This document shows, piece after piece, positions 27,308 to 39,300 of a stretch of DNA of 61,863 nucleotides. Each line of letters begins with the position of its first letter. Within the stretch, counting starts at the first letter, position 1. The notes under the pieces were generated by a model. It did no database searches. It had not been told where the DNA came from and saw only the letters and a program-made list of their open reading frames with translations. Origin of the DNA: Ornithomonoglobus_A sp045612845 (lineage in GTDB: Bacteria > Bacillota > Clostridia > UBA1381). The translations under genes were made by a program, and so were the position numbers. Location: positions 1 to 61,863 of the forward strand of contig JAZKZV010000007.1 in assembly GCA_045612845.1 (NCBI GenBank), written 5' to 3'.

Positions 27308-27421
27308 CAAGGGAAAACTAAATATTATATAATGAGGTGATTGCAGAATGAGGAATGAAAAACGTCTTCATTCCGGGATAATTTTACAAAAACCTGATTA
27401 TATAAAAAAGGAGAGGGAAAA

Positions 27422-28942
27422 ATGATTAAAAAACTTACTTTATCAACAATAAGCGCATGTATTTTGGCAATGGGTATAAGTGCAGGTGCGGCAACAGTAA
27501 CATTTACCGGAGTAACCGATCTTGAGAATACAAAGGTTGTAGTATCGGGCACAGTTGACAGAGGAGAAAATGCTGTAAGCGTATACATCAAAAGAGTGGG
27601 CGCGGACTTAACAGTGGGCTCAAACAATGCACCAACAGATGTAATGATAATGCCTACAACAGTTACGACTGCTGAAGACGGTACAAAAACCTTTGCAACA
27701 GAGGAGTTTGTATTTAATGCTTCGGGTGTAACTACAGGTGAAATCCCCGGTGTTGAATATTACGTGTATGCAAGTAATCAGTCTTCGCCATATCCATTCA
27801 GATTTGTCCAAAAGAGTGAGGTGCTTGCCTTTGTCAACAGACTTGCAGACAGACAGATTAGTGTTTCGAACATATTTGCCGACCTGCAAAACTATGCAGC
27901 ATCATTTGGTGCAGACATAGCGTTTGCAAATACCCAGGCAAAGCAGGATTACCTTGCGCAGAATATGTGGCATTATTCATCAAAAATTGCCCAACACCCA
28001 TCTGACTCAATAGCAAGAGTTGATGAGGTTAAAAAGTTAGTTGACCTTACAAAAGCAGAGCTTGAATTTATGGAAGCACTTGCTACAACAGTTGTACAGA
28101 CAGGTGTGGACCGTTATGTAGGACTCTACGCAACATCTGCAAACATTGATATAACTTCTTATTCGTTATTGGGTGTTGATGCAAAAAATGTTGTCTGCGG
28201 TAAATTTGTAGGAAAAACATATACAAATATGGTAACATTCCGTAACGAGTGGTTAGTTGCAGTTAGAAACGTAAAACCTGGTGTAATACAACCGGGCGGA
28301 GTTGTGGACACACCAACAGTTAATGCCGACAAATCCCCATCAGGCGCAGTTCCGTCATCACCATCAGGCGGTGTAAATACATCGGGCAGTGCACTTCTTG
28401 GCAAGTACAAAGACGTCGCACAAGCTGAATGGGCAGTTGAGGCTATGGAATACGTTGTTAAAAACGGCATTATGCAAGGAACTTCTCAAAACTCTTTTGA
28501 ACCAAACACAAAGGTTACAAGAGAACAGGTAGCAAAAATAATATCAATAGCATTTAACAGCTACAATCAAAATGCAACATCACAATTTAAAGACGTTCCT
28601 AACGGACACTGGTCAGCTTCGTATGTTGGCTCGGCATTTGCAAGTGGTCTTTTAACAGGTAAGAGCGATACAGAGTTTGGTCTTGGAGAGGAAATGACAA
28701 GAGAAGATTTATGTACGGTAATGTACAGAGCAGCAATAAAGATGGGCTACAACTTTGTAAACGAAAACTCAAACTTTACAGATTTTGAAAATGTAAATTC
28801 ATATGCACAACAGGCAGTAAAGAGTCTGGCAGGCGCTAAGATTATCTCAGGTATGGGTGATGGCATGCTTGCACCAAAGGGAACTGCAACAAGAGCACAA
28901 ACAGCTCAAATGTTAATGAAGTTAGCAGAGCTTATTAAATAA
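27422..28942 (+). CDS. SLH-domain surface-anchoring protein
   Basis: 506 aa. Signal peptide 1-24; an N-terminal Ig-like domain (about 25-125) similar to that at the start of the 36377 protein; a helical region (about 130-230); a Ser/Pro/Gly linker (about 290-325); then three C-terminal SLH repeats (about 328-506; for example KYKDVAQAEWAVEAMEYVV and FKDVPNGHWSASYV). It should bind secondary wall polymers through the SLH end and display the N-terminal part. It may dock neighbouring exported proteins; no cohesin or dockerin motif seen. Ribosome binding site GGAGAGGG. Confidence 0.88.
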   Translation: MIKKLTLSTISACILAMGISAGAATVTFTGVTDLENTKVVVSGTVDRGENAVSVYIKRVGADLTVGSNNAPTDVMIMPTTVTTAEDGTKTFATEEFVFNASGVTTGEIPGVEYYVYASNQSSPYPFRFVQKSEVLAFVNRLADRQISVSNIFADLQNYAASFGADIAFANTQAKQDYLAQNMWHYSSKIAQHPSDSIARVDEVKKLVDLTKAELEFMEALATTVVQTGVDRYVGLYATSANIDITSYSLLGVDAKNVVCGKFVGKTYTNMVTFRNEWLVAVRNVKPGVIQPGGVVDTPTVNADKSPSGAVPSSPSGGVNTSGSALLGKYKDVAQAEWAVEAMEYVVKNGIMQGTSQNSFEPNTKVTREQVAKIISIAFNSYNQNATSQFKDVPNGHWSASYVGSAFASGLLTGKSDTEFGLGEEMTREDLCTVMYRAAIKMGYNFVNENSNFTDFENVNSYAQQAVKSLAGAKIISGMGDGMLAPKGTATRAQTAQMLMKLAELIK

Positions 28943-28988
28943 GCAGAAACTCATCACATAATATTTGAGAAAAAAGGAGAATTTCAGT

Positions 28989-31886
28989 ATGAAAAAGATA
29001 TTAGCATTGATATTAGCAATGGCAAGTATAGCAAGTATGTTAGTTATGCCTGTTTTCGCTGAAGAAACATCAACACTTTCGCAGGACCAGACAGAACTGC
29101 TAACATATGTTGGTGTATATGATGCAGAACGCGACATGAGCGAAACAATTACAAAAGGTGAATTTGCAGGCTTGCTTGCAAAGGTTGCATTTGGTCTTAA
29201 TAAAGACTCCGAGATGTATGCAACAGGTCAGAGAGCGGCAGATGTAAAAGAAGACCATTTGTATTATACAGAAATATGCGCGCTATTAAGCAGCGGCTAT
29301 ATTGCAACAAATAAATTCGGAAGCTTTTTACCGGATACTGCACTTAATATAAACACTGCATATGAGTTTATACTAAGAACAATGGGTTACAGCGAAACAG
29401 AAGACTTTAAGGCAGGTAAATATGCACGTCTTGCTGCACAAAAAGACTTGTCAGACGGTCTTGTAGGCGCAGACAAAGATGTAACATTCAAAAATGCATA
29501 CATTCTTATATATAATATGCTCTTTACCGACATTTCGGATATGATGAGCCTTGTATATAACCATATTTCATCTAACAAAAAGTTATTGTATATGGAAAAC
29601 AAGCTCGACCTCTTCCAGGCAAAGGGTATTGTAACAGATGATGGCTTAACATCAATGCATGGCGAAAGCAAAATCAAAAACGGATATATCTCAATCGAAA
29701 ATGACGAGGCTATGCTAAATAGCACAGGCCTTGGCAACCTGATTGGTAAAAATGTTGTTGCATACTTTACTCCGTCAGAAACAGAAGACGGATACGAAAT
29801 AGTATGCCTTTACGAGAGAGCAGATAAGAGTGCAGTTTATGTTTTAAAATCAGAAAACATCATAGCACCATATCAGAACAGAACATATTCATACTACGAT
29901 GATGAATTCTCAGCAAAGGTTAAAAAGCTTAAGGTAGATTCAAGTGCAACAGTTATCTACAACGAAAGAGCACTAAGACTTGGCGTAGACACGTTTGATG
30001 CATCAGACTTTATTCCTCAGAATGGTATTGTTCGTCTTTACGATAACAATAACGACGGAATAATGGATATTGTAAGAATAGAAGATTACCAGATAGCCAT
30101 TGCGTCTGTTGTAGATAAGGCATCAGGCAGAATTGATTTGTGCTTTAAGGATACAGGCAAAATCTATGACCTTACAGAAATCTCGTACCAGATTTATGAT
30201 GAAAAGGGTAACCAAAAAACATATGACCAGATAAGAGAAGGTGCAGTAGTTTCAATCTTAGAAAGCTTAGACGGTAACAGTGCAAAGATGCTTCTCTGCA
30301 CCGAGAATGAAACAACAACAATCAAATCATCAACACCTTCAACATCAACACAAAGAGGTTATATAACAACTGCAGATGGCGGCAAGTATTTTGTTTCGGA
30401 CTACTTGGTTGCACAGTATGGCCCGCTTGTACTTGGCGGAAACTACAAATTCTACTTTGATGTGTTCGGCGCAGTTGTATATGTAGAAAAGCTTGCAGGC
30501 CCAAACGATTATCTTGCAGGTATGCTTATCTGGATTAAGCGCTTTGAAGATATGGGCGGCGAAATTTACGCAAAAATATACAACGATGGCGGCAAGGACG
30601 AACTTGTTAAGCTTGCAGATAAGGTTCTTGTTATCGGCGAGGATGATTCAAAAAATCAATATTCAGCAGCAGAGGCGATGGCAAACGTAACATATCAGGG
30701 TGTTATGCGTTATAAAATAAATAAAAATGACGAAATACACACAATAGAGCTTCCTTTGTATTACGGTACAAAGCCAACGGTTGCAGACAGACTGTTCTGT
30801 CTGTTCGATACAATAACAGAAGAACCTGAAAATCCAATCCCGAACGACCCCAGAAAGTACGAAGCTCCTGCAAACCACTATCTGGTTTACACAGGTAGTA
30901 ATATAAATATCAGTGGCGCTGCGACTACAACAGACACAACAAAGATATTCCTTGTTCCTAATGATAAAAACGACTATAAGGAATACAGAATGACAACTCC
31001 AAAGCTATATACTTCGGGCAGCGAAGCAAAATCAAGTCCTAAGATAAAGGCTTATTCAACAAACTTCCGTAGCTTTAAGGCAGAGTATATAGAAGTACCA
31101 AAGCCAAATTCAAGCGACAACGTAAGTGCATACTCGCTACGTCACGTAAAGAGCGTTAAAAAGACAATTAACCCGTCAAATGGTGATGTTGCATATTACA
31201 TAGAAACACTTACACGTACAGGTACGGCAGAAAACTTCTACGTAGAACCCGACCTTTACGAAACAGGTATACCAAGTATATATGACGGATACACAACTCC
31301 TATTCAGTTAGCACCGGGTGATGCATTCTATCACGCGGCAGAAGACGGATACATCAAAACTGCATTTGTTGCCTACGATGCCGACCAGGAATGTTCAGAC
31401 TCAAACGGTAACAAGGTAGAGGGCGGCGTTCCGGGTGTATTCACAACAGAATACTGGGGTAGCAGAGCCACAGGAGCACACAACAACGGTAATCCGTTTG
31501 CATTCAAAACAAACAGCTCTAACGGTCCTGCAATAGGCGCAGGTCAGGCAAACGGCAGTGCAAGCCATAAAACAGGTGTTTTTGTGGGCTGGGTATATAG
31601 CTACGAAGACGGACTCTTAACAGTTACAAACCAGAACCCCGCAAGCGGAATTGACATTACAAAAACAAAAGAAGACGGCGCAGTATTCAGAACCTTGTAT
31701 AAAGCTGATGCTACAAACGTTATTGCAAGACCTGAGCTTGGCAGAGTCCGTAACTATGCAGACTTTTCAAAAGGTACTACAGGAAACATCAAGCCATATA
31801 CAAAATATGGCGCAAACTGTTCAAGAATACTTGTATTCAACAGATCATACGCGATTGACGTTATTGTTCTTATAAACAAAAACTAA
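28989..31886 (+). CDS. Large exported protein with degenerate SLH region
   Basis: 965 aa from the ATG at 28989 after AAAGGAG; signal peptide 1-25. Residues about 35-190 look like diverged SLH repeats (TITKGEFAGLLAKV, FGSFLPDTALNINTAYEF). The rest is a long beta-rich region with repeated short barrel-like strands, related in style to the 11786 protein. Near the end is a Gly/Asn-rich segment. No catalytic motif found. Probably wall-attached. The gene starts 46 bases after the previous stop and ends 24 before the next start, so it is inside the operon. Confidence 0.75.
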   Translation: MKKILALILAMASIASMLVMPVFAEETSTLSQDQTELLTYVGVYDAERDMSETITKGEFAGLLAKVAFGLNKDSEMYATGQRAADVKEDHLYYTEICALLSSGYIATNKFGSFLPDTALNINTAYEFILRTMGYSETEDFKAGKYARLAAQKDLSDGLVGADKDVTFKNAYILIYNMLFTDISDMMSLVYNHISSNKKLLYMENKLDLFQAKGIVTDDGLTSMHGESKIKNGYISIENDEAMLNSTGLGNLIGKNVVAYFTPSETEDGYEIVCLYERADKSAVYVLKSENIIAPYQNRTYSYYDDEFSAKVKKLKVDSSATVIYNERALRLGVDTFDASDFIPQNGIVRLYDNNNDGIMDIVRIEDYQIAIASVVDKASGRIDLCFKDTGKIYDLTEISYQIYDEKGNQKTYDQIREGAVVSILESLDGNSAKMLLCTENETTTIKSSTPSTSTQRGYITTADGGKYFVSDYLVAQYGPLVLGGNYKFYFDVFGAVVYVEKLAGPNDYLAGMLIWIKRFEDMGGEIYAKIYNDGGKDELVKLADKVLVIGEDDSKNQYSAAEAMANVTYQGVMRYKINKNDEIHTIELPLYYGTKPTVADRLFCLFDTITEEPENPIPNDPRKYEAPANHYLVYTGSNINISGAATTTDTTKIFLVPNDKNDYKEYRMTTPKLYTSGSEAKSSPKIKAYSTNFRSFKAEYIEVPKPNSSDNVSAYSLRHVKSVKKTINPSNGDVAYYIETLTRTGTAENFYVEPDLYETGIPSIYDGYTTPIQLAPGDAFYHAAEDGYIKTAFVAYDADQECSDSNGNKVEGGVPGVFTTEYWGSRATGAHNNGNPFAFKTNSSNGPAIGAGQANGSASHKTGVFVGWVYSYEDGLLTVTNQNPASGIDITKTKEDGAVFRTLYKADATNVIARPELGRVRNYADFSKGTTGNIKPYTKYGANCSRILVFNRSYAIDVIVLINKN

Positions 31887-31910
31887 CCTGACACAGAAAG
31901 GAGACATAAT

Positions 31911-34900
31911 ATGAATAAACGAGTTTTATCGATGTTTCTTGCAGTTGTTCTGGCGTCGTCACAGTTAGTTGCTATTGCTAAGGAAGATACAGCGTCTTCC
32001 TTATCACAAGCAGAAGCAAGTGAGGTTTTAGCAGTTGATAACACAAACAAAACCGTACAGGAATCCAAAAAAGTGCTATCAAGCGAAAACTTCGACAAAG
32101 CTGATATGTCAGACTGGGAGATTGCGTCAGGAAGCGGTTATAAAATAAAAGACAAAGCACTTTTGTTCAAAAACAAAAAAACCTCTGAAACAACTTCAAT
32201 TTTATTGTCAAAAAAGATGAGTATCAGCAATGGTGATATTCTGTTTGACCTTAAATTTGAAAGCGGAATGTATTTTGGTATAGTTTTCAGAGCAGATGAT
32301 GACAAAACACTATATACACTAAGATTTTATAAAAACGCAGGTATGGTAAAGCTCTTAAAAAGAGTTAAAAACGGAGCGCTTATCGAGATTAAGAGCGCCC
32401 CGGCACGTGTTAAGAGCGATGAGTTCTCAAACATAGGAATCAGACTTGCAGAAAGCAACATAATGGTTATGGTTGACGGTGTTGTTGCTATGAACGCTGT
32501 TGATTCATCACTCACGGGCGGCGTAATCGGCTTTGACGGCTACAACGCTCAGGCAGTGGTAGATAACGTTGAAATTGTTAAATTCGACGACGTAAACTAC
32601 ACACCTTCAATCAATCCTGAAACAGGAGAAGTAATTCAAAAAACAGAAAAAGAAGAACTTTTAAGAGAAATATACGTAAAACCAACAGGCGATACTATCG
32701 GCGACGGTTCAAAGGAAAAACCTATTGTTGGTGTTCAAAAGGCTATTGAGGCTGCTAAAAACGCAAAAAGAGGCGGCCGTCCCGTAAACATTATCTTCAC
32801 AGAAGGTGTATACGAGGTCAGAGAAACAATAGAACTTGATGGTACAATTTCAGGTACAGAGGATGCACCTGTACGATTTATGGCAGAAGAAGGTTCAGAG
32901 GTAGTATTTACCGGCTCAAAGGAGCTTAACCCAACAAAGTTCAAGCCTGTTACCGGTAAAATGGAAAAGAGAATTCACTCTGCTGCAAAAGGCAATGTAA
33001 GAATGATGAAATTTTCTGCAAGCGAAATACCTGCAGAGCTTAAAAACTTCTCGCAACGTAACTGGACATACAGCCAGAGAAATAAAATTCTACAAGAGCC
33101 AATGATATTCATAAACGATGAGCTTCAGACTCTTGCAGAATGGCCAAACGGCGATTACGAAATAATTCTTGATTCTGTCCCCGGCGGTACAGTCAGCGGA
33201 GGCGACCTTACCAAAGGCGGTTCAATAATGTTCTCAAACACAGAGCCTGTAAACTGGTTAAAGGCAGAAAGACCGTTTGTACAAGGACACCTTGGCGTTT
33301 TCTGGCACGGTGAAGCAATCGCGGTTAAGAATATAGACTTAACAACAAACCAGATAAATCTTCAATATGCGGCACAATATGCACCGCAAAAAGACCATAG
33401 ATGGAAGATGGTTAACCTTATCGAGGAGCTTGATGTTCCGGGCGAATATTACATAGACGAAGAAGAAAGCGTACTTTATATTTACCCTACACACGAGCTT
33501 ACAAAAGAGGATAAGGTAGAAATTGGTATTCTTCAAACACCAATATTTGCTCTCGACGGCGTACAAAACGTAATAATTGAGGGCTTGGAGTTTAAAAACA
33601 CCTTCTGCCGTATAAACGATAATAATGGTTGGTATATGGACAGAGGCATCGGCCATGGTATTCAGCTTAATAATATTAAGAATGTAACAATACGTGGTTG
33701 TGAATTCCACCATATCGGAGTTAATGCAATTCATATGCACAGTGGCTCGGGCCTTATAGTTGAGGAAAACTACATTCACGATATCGGACACTCGGGCGTT
33801 ATGCTCTATGCAACCGGTAACAGAACAACTCTTACACCAAGTAACACAATTATACGAAACAACGTAATTGCAAAGCTTGGCATACAGAGCGAAAACAACT
33901 CACACGGTTGTGTTGAATTTTACGATAACGTTGTAGACGTAGAAATTTATAATAACCTGTTCCATTCTACAAAGAACTCTGCAATAAGATACAGAGGTAA
34001 CGGACACCGCATTTACCGTAACGAATTTTCGTCAGTATGTAACGAGATGGCTGACGCGGGAAGTATATATTGCGGTCGTTCAGTAATTGAGTGGGGTACA
34101 AAAATTTACGAAAACTACTTCCACGATATTGGTATGAAGGTCAACACAGGTGAACACCCATCATGGGGCGTTTTCTGGGACGACGAGCTTAGTGGTCAGG
34201 AGTTAACACGTAACATATTTGTAGTAAACAACTTTGGTATGGCAGGTGCTTTGCATATGTCAGGCTGGGATCACGTTGTTGAAAACAACACCTGCGTAAA
34301 TTCCGATAAAGACTGGGTTTACTCACAAAGATCAACAGTAACAAGAGACTGGTTAGACCGTTGGAGAAACTGGACATATACAGGCTGGGACAACAAAACA
34401 TACAAGGTAAATAGCGAAGCATACTTAGAAAAGTATCCCGATATGATTAAACAGCTCGACAAAGCAAAAGCATGGGATAACTTTATGCACCTCGATTCAG
34501 TTGTATCAAATAACCTTGCAGTTAATACAAGATCATCACAGTTCTTAAAGGATGCACTTGAATACGGTACAATCGAAAACAATGTTACATTAAGAGAAGA
34601 CCTTGTTGACGAAATATTTGTTGACCCACAAAATCAGGACTATCGTGTAAAGAATGAGGCAAGAGTAAAATATAACATCCCAGAGGGTGTTATAGGCGAA
34701 GAATTTGACCTTGACCTTATAGGTCTTCAAACACCTTTTGAGTATAAGGATAAGCATAAAGAGTTCAGACTACTTGCTCCGGCAAACAACTTAGAAGGTA
34801 TTCAGACCAGAGATGTTTGCTTAACATGGTCACCTGCTGCTGCGGTAGATGTATACAGATACCAGATAGCAACAGACCCTGAATTTAAAAACATAATCGA

Positions 34901-36320
34901 AGAAGACGATACAATATTTAAGAGCATATATCCAAAGGGTCTTGCAAACAATATGACCTACTACTGGAGAGTTTATGGTATAAACACATCAAGAACTCAT
35001 GGCTTTGAGGTAGAATCCGTAAGCGGAACCTTTAAGTTTACAACAATAGCTCAGGATACATTGTATATGAAGATGCTCGAAGATAAGATAGACCAGGGTA
35101 ATGCACTTATCAAGACAATCAAAGAAGGTACAAAAACCGGTGAATTTGCAGTAGGTACAAAAGACTCTATAAGAGCACAAATCAAGGAAGCACAAAACTT
35201 TATTGCGGCAGGCAAGGGTACACAAAAAGACGTTGAACAGGTTGCTTATGACCTTAACGCGTACTACAAGGGTGTTGACCAGTTCAGAAATGTCGGCTAC
35301 GAAACACTCGACCTTGCACGAAGAGGAATACGTACAGGTCAGGGCTTCCCGATTGTTACTCATATGGCAGACGGCAGTGTATTGCTTGATATTGAACCTA
35401 AAAAGACAGCAACATTTATGCTAGATGAGATTCTTTCTAACTACAATGTTATGAAGTTCCGTGCAAAGCTAAAAGAGCCACTACCCGAAAATTCAGGTTG
35501 GTTCACAATGGGCTTAAGAGGTGAAACTGCCGAAAAGGTAACATATTCACAGGATATGTACTACGTAATTGTTAAGAACAAGATATTCGAGCTTCAGAAG
35601 AAGGGTGTAATTTATCAGACTGCACCAAACGAAGGAAAATTCAAGCAAGACGACTGGAACGATGTTGAGCTTGCGGCAATCACAACCTCAAAGGGTATTC
35701 ATATGTACTTTAAGCTTAATGGTGAAGTAATATTCGACTACCTTGATACTTCTACACCAAATTACGAACAGGGTATGTTCGGTGTATTCTGTACGGGTTG
35801 TGCATTGCAGATAGCAGACTCACCAGATGTTCCTGATACACTGTTCCAAAGAAGTGAAGAAATTCAGGCACTTCTTGACGGTGGTGCAACTGCACTCGGC
35901 ACAGATTCAAGCTACTACACCGAAAAGGGTACATGGTCTAAACATTCAACACTTGCAGGCTTCAAGGGCAAGGAGGTTCGTACCTCAAGCGGTGCAGGCG
36001 GTTCTGCTATGTGGCAGATGCTTGGTCAGAAGGCTCATAACGGTAAGGTATTTAAGGTATCGTACTATCATGTACCATCATCTGACGGTGATAAGAATGT
36101 TAAGGTAACGCTCGAGAACTACATGGGTAATTACGAGACAACTGTAGACATGTCTAAGGGTGCAGCAGGCTGGGTAGAGCTTGGTACATTCAGATTTATC
36201 AATGCAAGCTCAATGCCTGAATGTTTCATCACATTCACGCCAAGCGGTGAGGGTGTTGCAAACATCAATGCAGTTCAGTTTGAGGTAACCGAAGACGGTG
36301 AGAATATGTTCGATAAATAA
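31911..36320 (+). CDS. Right-handed beta-helix surface protein (probable polysaccharide-active enzyme)
   Basis: 1469 aa. Signal peptide 1-23; laminin-G-like domain (about 55-220); right-handed parallel beta-helix region (about 240-930) opening with IYVKPTGDTIGDGS; FN3-like domain (about 955-1050, motif TYYWRVYGI); FIVAR-like helical hairpin (about 1055-1115); second laminin-G-like domain (about 1125-1310); and a C-terminal domain reminiscent of golvesin-type carbohydrate-binding modules (SSYYTEKGTWSKH). The helix contains ADAGSIYCGRSVIEWG and NYFHDIG, a conserved block shared with the 36377 protein and with beta-helix glycosidases resembling family GH141; that assignment is tentative. Likely cleaves or binds a branched plant polysaccharide. 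Confidence 0.75.
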   Translation: MNKRVLSMFLAVVLASSQLVAIAKEDTASSLSQAEASEVLAVDNTNKTVQESKKVLSSENFDKADMSDWEIASGSGYKIKDKALLFKNKKTSETTSILLSKKMSISNGDILFDLKFESGMYFGIVFRADDDKTLYTLRFYKNAGMVKLLKRVKNGALIEIKSAPARVKSDEFSNIGIRLAESNIMVMVDGVVAMNAVDSSLTGGVIGFDGYNAQAVVDNVEIVKFDDVNYTPSINPETGEVIQKTEKEELLREIYVKPTGDTIGDGSKEKPIVGVQKAIEAAKNAKRGGRPVNIIFTEGVYEVRETIELDGTISGTEDAPVRFMAEEGSEVVFTGSKELNPTKFKPVTGKMEKRIHSAAKGNVRMMKFSASEIPAELKNFSQRNWTYSQRNKILQEPMIFINDELQTLAEWPNGDYEIILDSVPGGTVSGGDLTKGGSIMFSNTEPVNWLKAERPFVQGHLGVFWHGEAIAVKNIDLTTNQINLQYAAQYAPQKDHRWKMVNLIEELDVPGEYYIDEEESVLYIYPTHELTKEDKVEIGILQTPIFALDGVQNVIIEGLEFKNTFCRINDNNGWYMDRGIGHGIQLNNIKNVTIRGCEFHHIGVNAIHMHSGSGLIVEENYIHDIGHSGVMLYATGNRTTLTPSNTIIRNNVIAKLGIQSENNSHGCVEFYDNVVDVEIYNNLFHSTKNSAIRYRGNGHRIYRNEFSSVCNEMADAGSIYCGRSVIEWGTKIYENYFHDIGMKVNTGEHPSWGVFWDDELSGQELTRNIFVVNNFGMAGALHMSGWDHVVENNTCVNSDKDWVYSQRSTVTRDWLDRWRNWTYTGWDNKTYKVNSEAYLEKYPDMIKQLDKAKAWDNFMHLDSVVSNNLAVNTRSSQFLKDALEYGTIENNVTLREDLVDEIFVDPQNQDYRVKNEARVKYNIPEGVIGEEFDLDLIGLQTPFEYKDKHKEFRLLAPANNLEGIQTRDVCLTWSPAAAVDVYRYQIATDPEFKNIIEEDDTIFKSIYPKGLANNMTYYWRVYGINTSRTHGFEVESVSGTFKFTTIAQDTLYMKMLEDKIDQGNALIKTIKEGTKTGEFAVGTKDSIRAQIKEAQNFIAAGKGTQKDVEQVAYDLNAYYKGVDQFRNVGYETLDLARRGIRTGQGFPIVTHMADGSVLLDIEPKKTATFMLDEILSNYNVMKFRAKLKEPLPENSGWFTMGLRGETAEKVTYSQDMYYVIVKNKIFELQKKGVIYQTAPNEGKFKQDDWNDVELAAITTSKGIHMYFKLNGEVIFDYLDTSTPNYEQGMFGVFCTGCALQIADSPDVPDTLFQRSEEIQALLDGGATALGTDSSYYTEKGTWSKHSTLAGFKGKEVRTSSGAGGSAMWQMLGQKAHNGKVFKVSYYHVPSSDGDKNVKVTLENYMGNYETTVDMSKGAAGWVELGTFRFINASSMPECFITFTPSGEGVANINAVQFEVTEDGENMFDK

Positions 36321-36376
36321 TTAAAAATAAAAGGGGAGCAGTCCCTGTTCCCCTTTTACAAAAAAGGAGCAAAAAT

Positions 36377-39300
36377 ATGAAAAAAAGAATCACAAGTTTG
36401 TTGGTAGTGCTTGCAATGCTTTGTATACTGGTACCAACAATATTTGCAGCAGAGGGCGATTTAGTAAGCACAGTAGGATTTTCTGATGGCGTTGTAACAT
36501 TAAAAGGCGCGGGCGAACAGAATGAGGCAATAGACGTATTTGTGCTTAACCCGGGCAAAACAGTTGCAGACTTAAATGCAGCAAACACAGATGCACTTTT
36601 TGATGCAACTGTAAACTATGCAGACATAGTATACACAGATAACTCAAAGTTGTTCGAAACATCATTCAAAGTAAATAATGCACAACAGGATACTGAGTAT
36701 GTATTATATGTAAAGTCAAAAACTAATACTTTTGAAACAAAAATTTCTGAAGCAAACGTTTACGTTGCAACAAACGGTAACGACTCAACAGGTGATGGCT
36801 CACAAGCAAATCCATTTGCCACAATAGCAAGAGCAAAAGAAAAAGTTGCAACAATGCAAAAAACAGGTCAGATTAACGTAATAATCGGTGGCGGTGAGTA
36901 CAGAATATCACAGGGCCTGGTATTCGACGCAACCGAGTCGGGTAAAGCAGGTGCACCTGTTATATACAAAGCGGCAGAGGGTGCAAATGTTGTACTTAAC
37001 GGTTCAACAAGAATAACAGAGTTTGCAACTCCATCAGATGAAGTAAAGGCAAAATTCCCTGAAGTTGCAAGAGAAAACCTTGTAGAAATTGACCTTTCAT
37101 CACTTCCTCAGGGCGCAGTAAACTTCTACCAAAACCACATATCAGGTAAGAGAATTGTTCCTGTGGGTGTGTTCTTAAATGATGATGAGCAGATGCTTGC
37201 ACAATGGCCAAACTCAGGCTACAAATCATTTGAAGTTAAAACATCAGGTGCAATAATGGCACCAAGCAAGGGCGAAGTTAGTCCGACAGTAATGTCAGAA
37301 ATCAAAATAGCTGATGCAGACACTACAAGAACTGCTGCATGGGCACAATCAAAAGACGATATGTTTGTTGACGGCTTCTTTGAACAACCATGGTTCAAGG
37401 AATCTGCAAAGGTTGGCTCAATTGATGCAAGCGGCAACATTACACTAAAAGAAGCTACATACTATGGTATAAAAGACTCAAAAAATATCAACCATGATTC
37501 AAGAGTAACTGTAAGAAACGTTGCATCAGAAGTTGACGTTCCGGGTGAATATTATGTGGATTTTAGTGAAAATAAGATGTACTACTATGCACCATACACA
37601 CTAACATCAGCAGACACATTCGAAATTGCTACACTAACAGACGCATTTGCCAAACTTACAGGCTGTGAATTCACAAGCTTTGAGGGTATTGAATTTGCAA
37701 AGAGTACAGGTTGTGCAGGTGACTTAGAAGGTGTACTTGTATTCTCAGCAGGAACAAAAGCTTCTGAAGGCCACAAAGCATACGTTAAAAACTGTAAGTT
37801 CACAAACCTGGGCGGCGCTGCAATTTCTATCCGCAGAGGAGGTATCAGTGTAGAAAACAACGTATTCTCAAACATTGGTAAGAGAGCAGTATTCATCTAC
37901 ACAGGCTCAGTAAAGAGCAAGAACCCATCAGATATCACAATCGCAAACAATATAATTTCAGGGACAGGACGTAACGGTGGTGGCTCAGGCGATTCTTGTA
38001 TTAACTTCTATGCAAGTGCCGGAACAACAATAAAGAACAACATAATCCACGATACTCCAAACAGTGCGGTTGTATCTATCGGTAAAAACAACATTGTTAA
38101 GAATAACGAAATCTATAACACGGTAAATGACCACATAGACGCAGGTGCTGTTTATACAGGCAGAAGCTACGTTCAATACGGATTTAAGGTACAAAACAAC
38201 TATATGCACAACATTGGTTCGGGTTACAAAGTTGGTGGACTTCATGTATCAGGTGTATATCTTGACGATAACTTCAGTGGTGCAACAGTAGAGGGCAACG
38301 TTATAGATATGGGCGATGCAAATGGCACAATGGAAACATATGCAATAATCCAGACAGGTGGTACAGATAACGACTTTACAGGCAACCTTGTTGCTAATAC
38401 AAAAAGAGGTTATAGTGCAACATCAAGAGACATCCAGAAAAAACTTGATGATCCGGAGGATAGAGAAGAGTTTTATGAAAGTAACCCATTCTTGTCATTC
38501 CTTGAGGCAACAGACTTTGTAAGTACAGGCAAAACAACAGAGGAAAAGAAAGCGGCTGCACTTCAAATCGGTAAAGAGGGCGGTCCTAAGTGGAACGAAA
38601 ATGCAATAGTAGACGAGCGTATTGTAGAAGTTTATAACGCGCTTGTGGCTGCAAACCCAACAATCCTCAGAAGAACAACAATCACAAACAATGCTTACTA
38701 CAATGCAGAAGTGGGTGTTTATGAAGACATACCCGGAATTATTGCAAATGCAGATTATGAAACAAGCAACAAAGAGGTTTCGAGCTTTAATCCTTCAGAG
38801 TACCTTGACCTTGCAACAGTTGGTGTAACAGCTGATGTAGCTGCAAGGGCAGACAAGGAGTTCGACCTTGTATATCCTGCAAACGAAGCAGCTATAATGG
38901 ATACAACAACATATATTACATGGCAAGCATCAGACTTTGCAGACGAATATACATACAAAGTATACAGCGATGCATCAACAGTTGTAGCATCAGGTACAAC
39001 AAAAGATACATTTGCTAAGCTGACAAACCTTGAAGTTGGTAAGACATATTACTGGACAGTTGACGCTACAAGCAAATCAAGACTTGTTGGCGGAACTTAT
39101 AACTGTGGCGAAACTTATAGCTTTAAGGTAACAAACTATTCATTTGATGCAAAATATGATGCAGCAAACGAAAAGATTACAGTTGCAGCAAAGAACAATG
39201 GCGACAAAAAGCAGGTTATGATGGTTGCAGCAGTTAAGGTTGGCACAGAGCTTAAAGCAGTTACAATGCTTGCTCCAAATCTTGACTTTGTAAATGGCTA

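Noticed and set aside
33339..33791. 150-codon minus-strand frame within the beta-helix gene
   Set aside because: Low-complexity antisense frame with no ribosome binding site.
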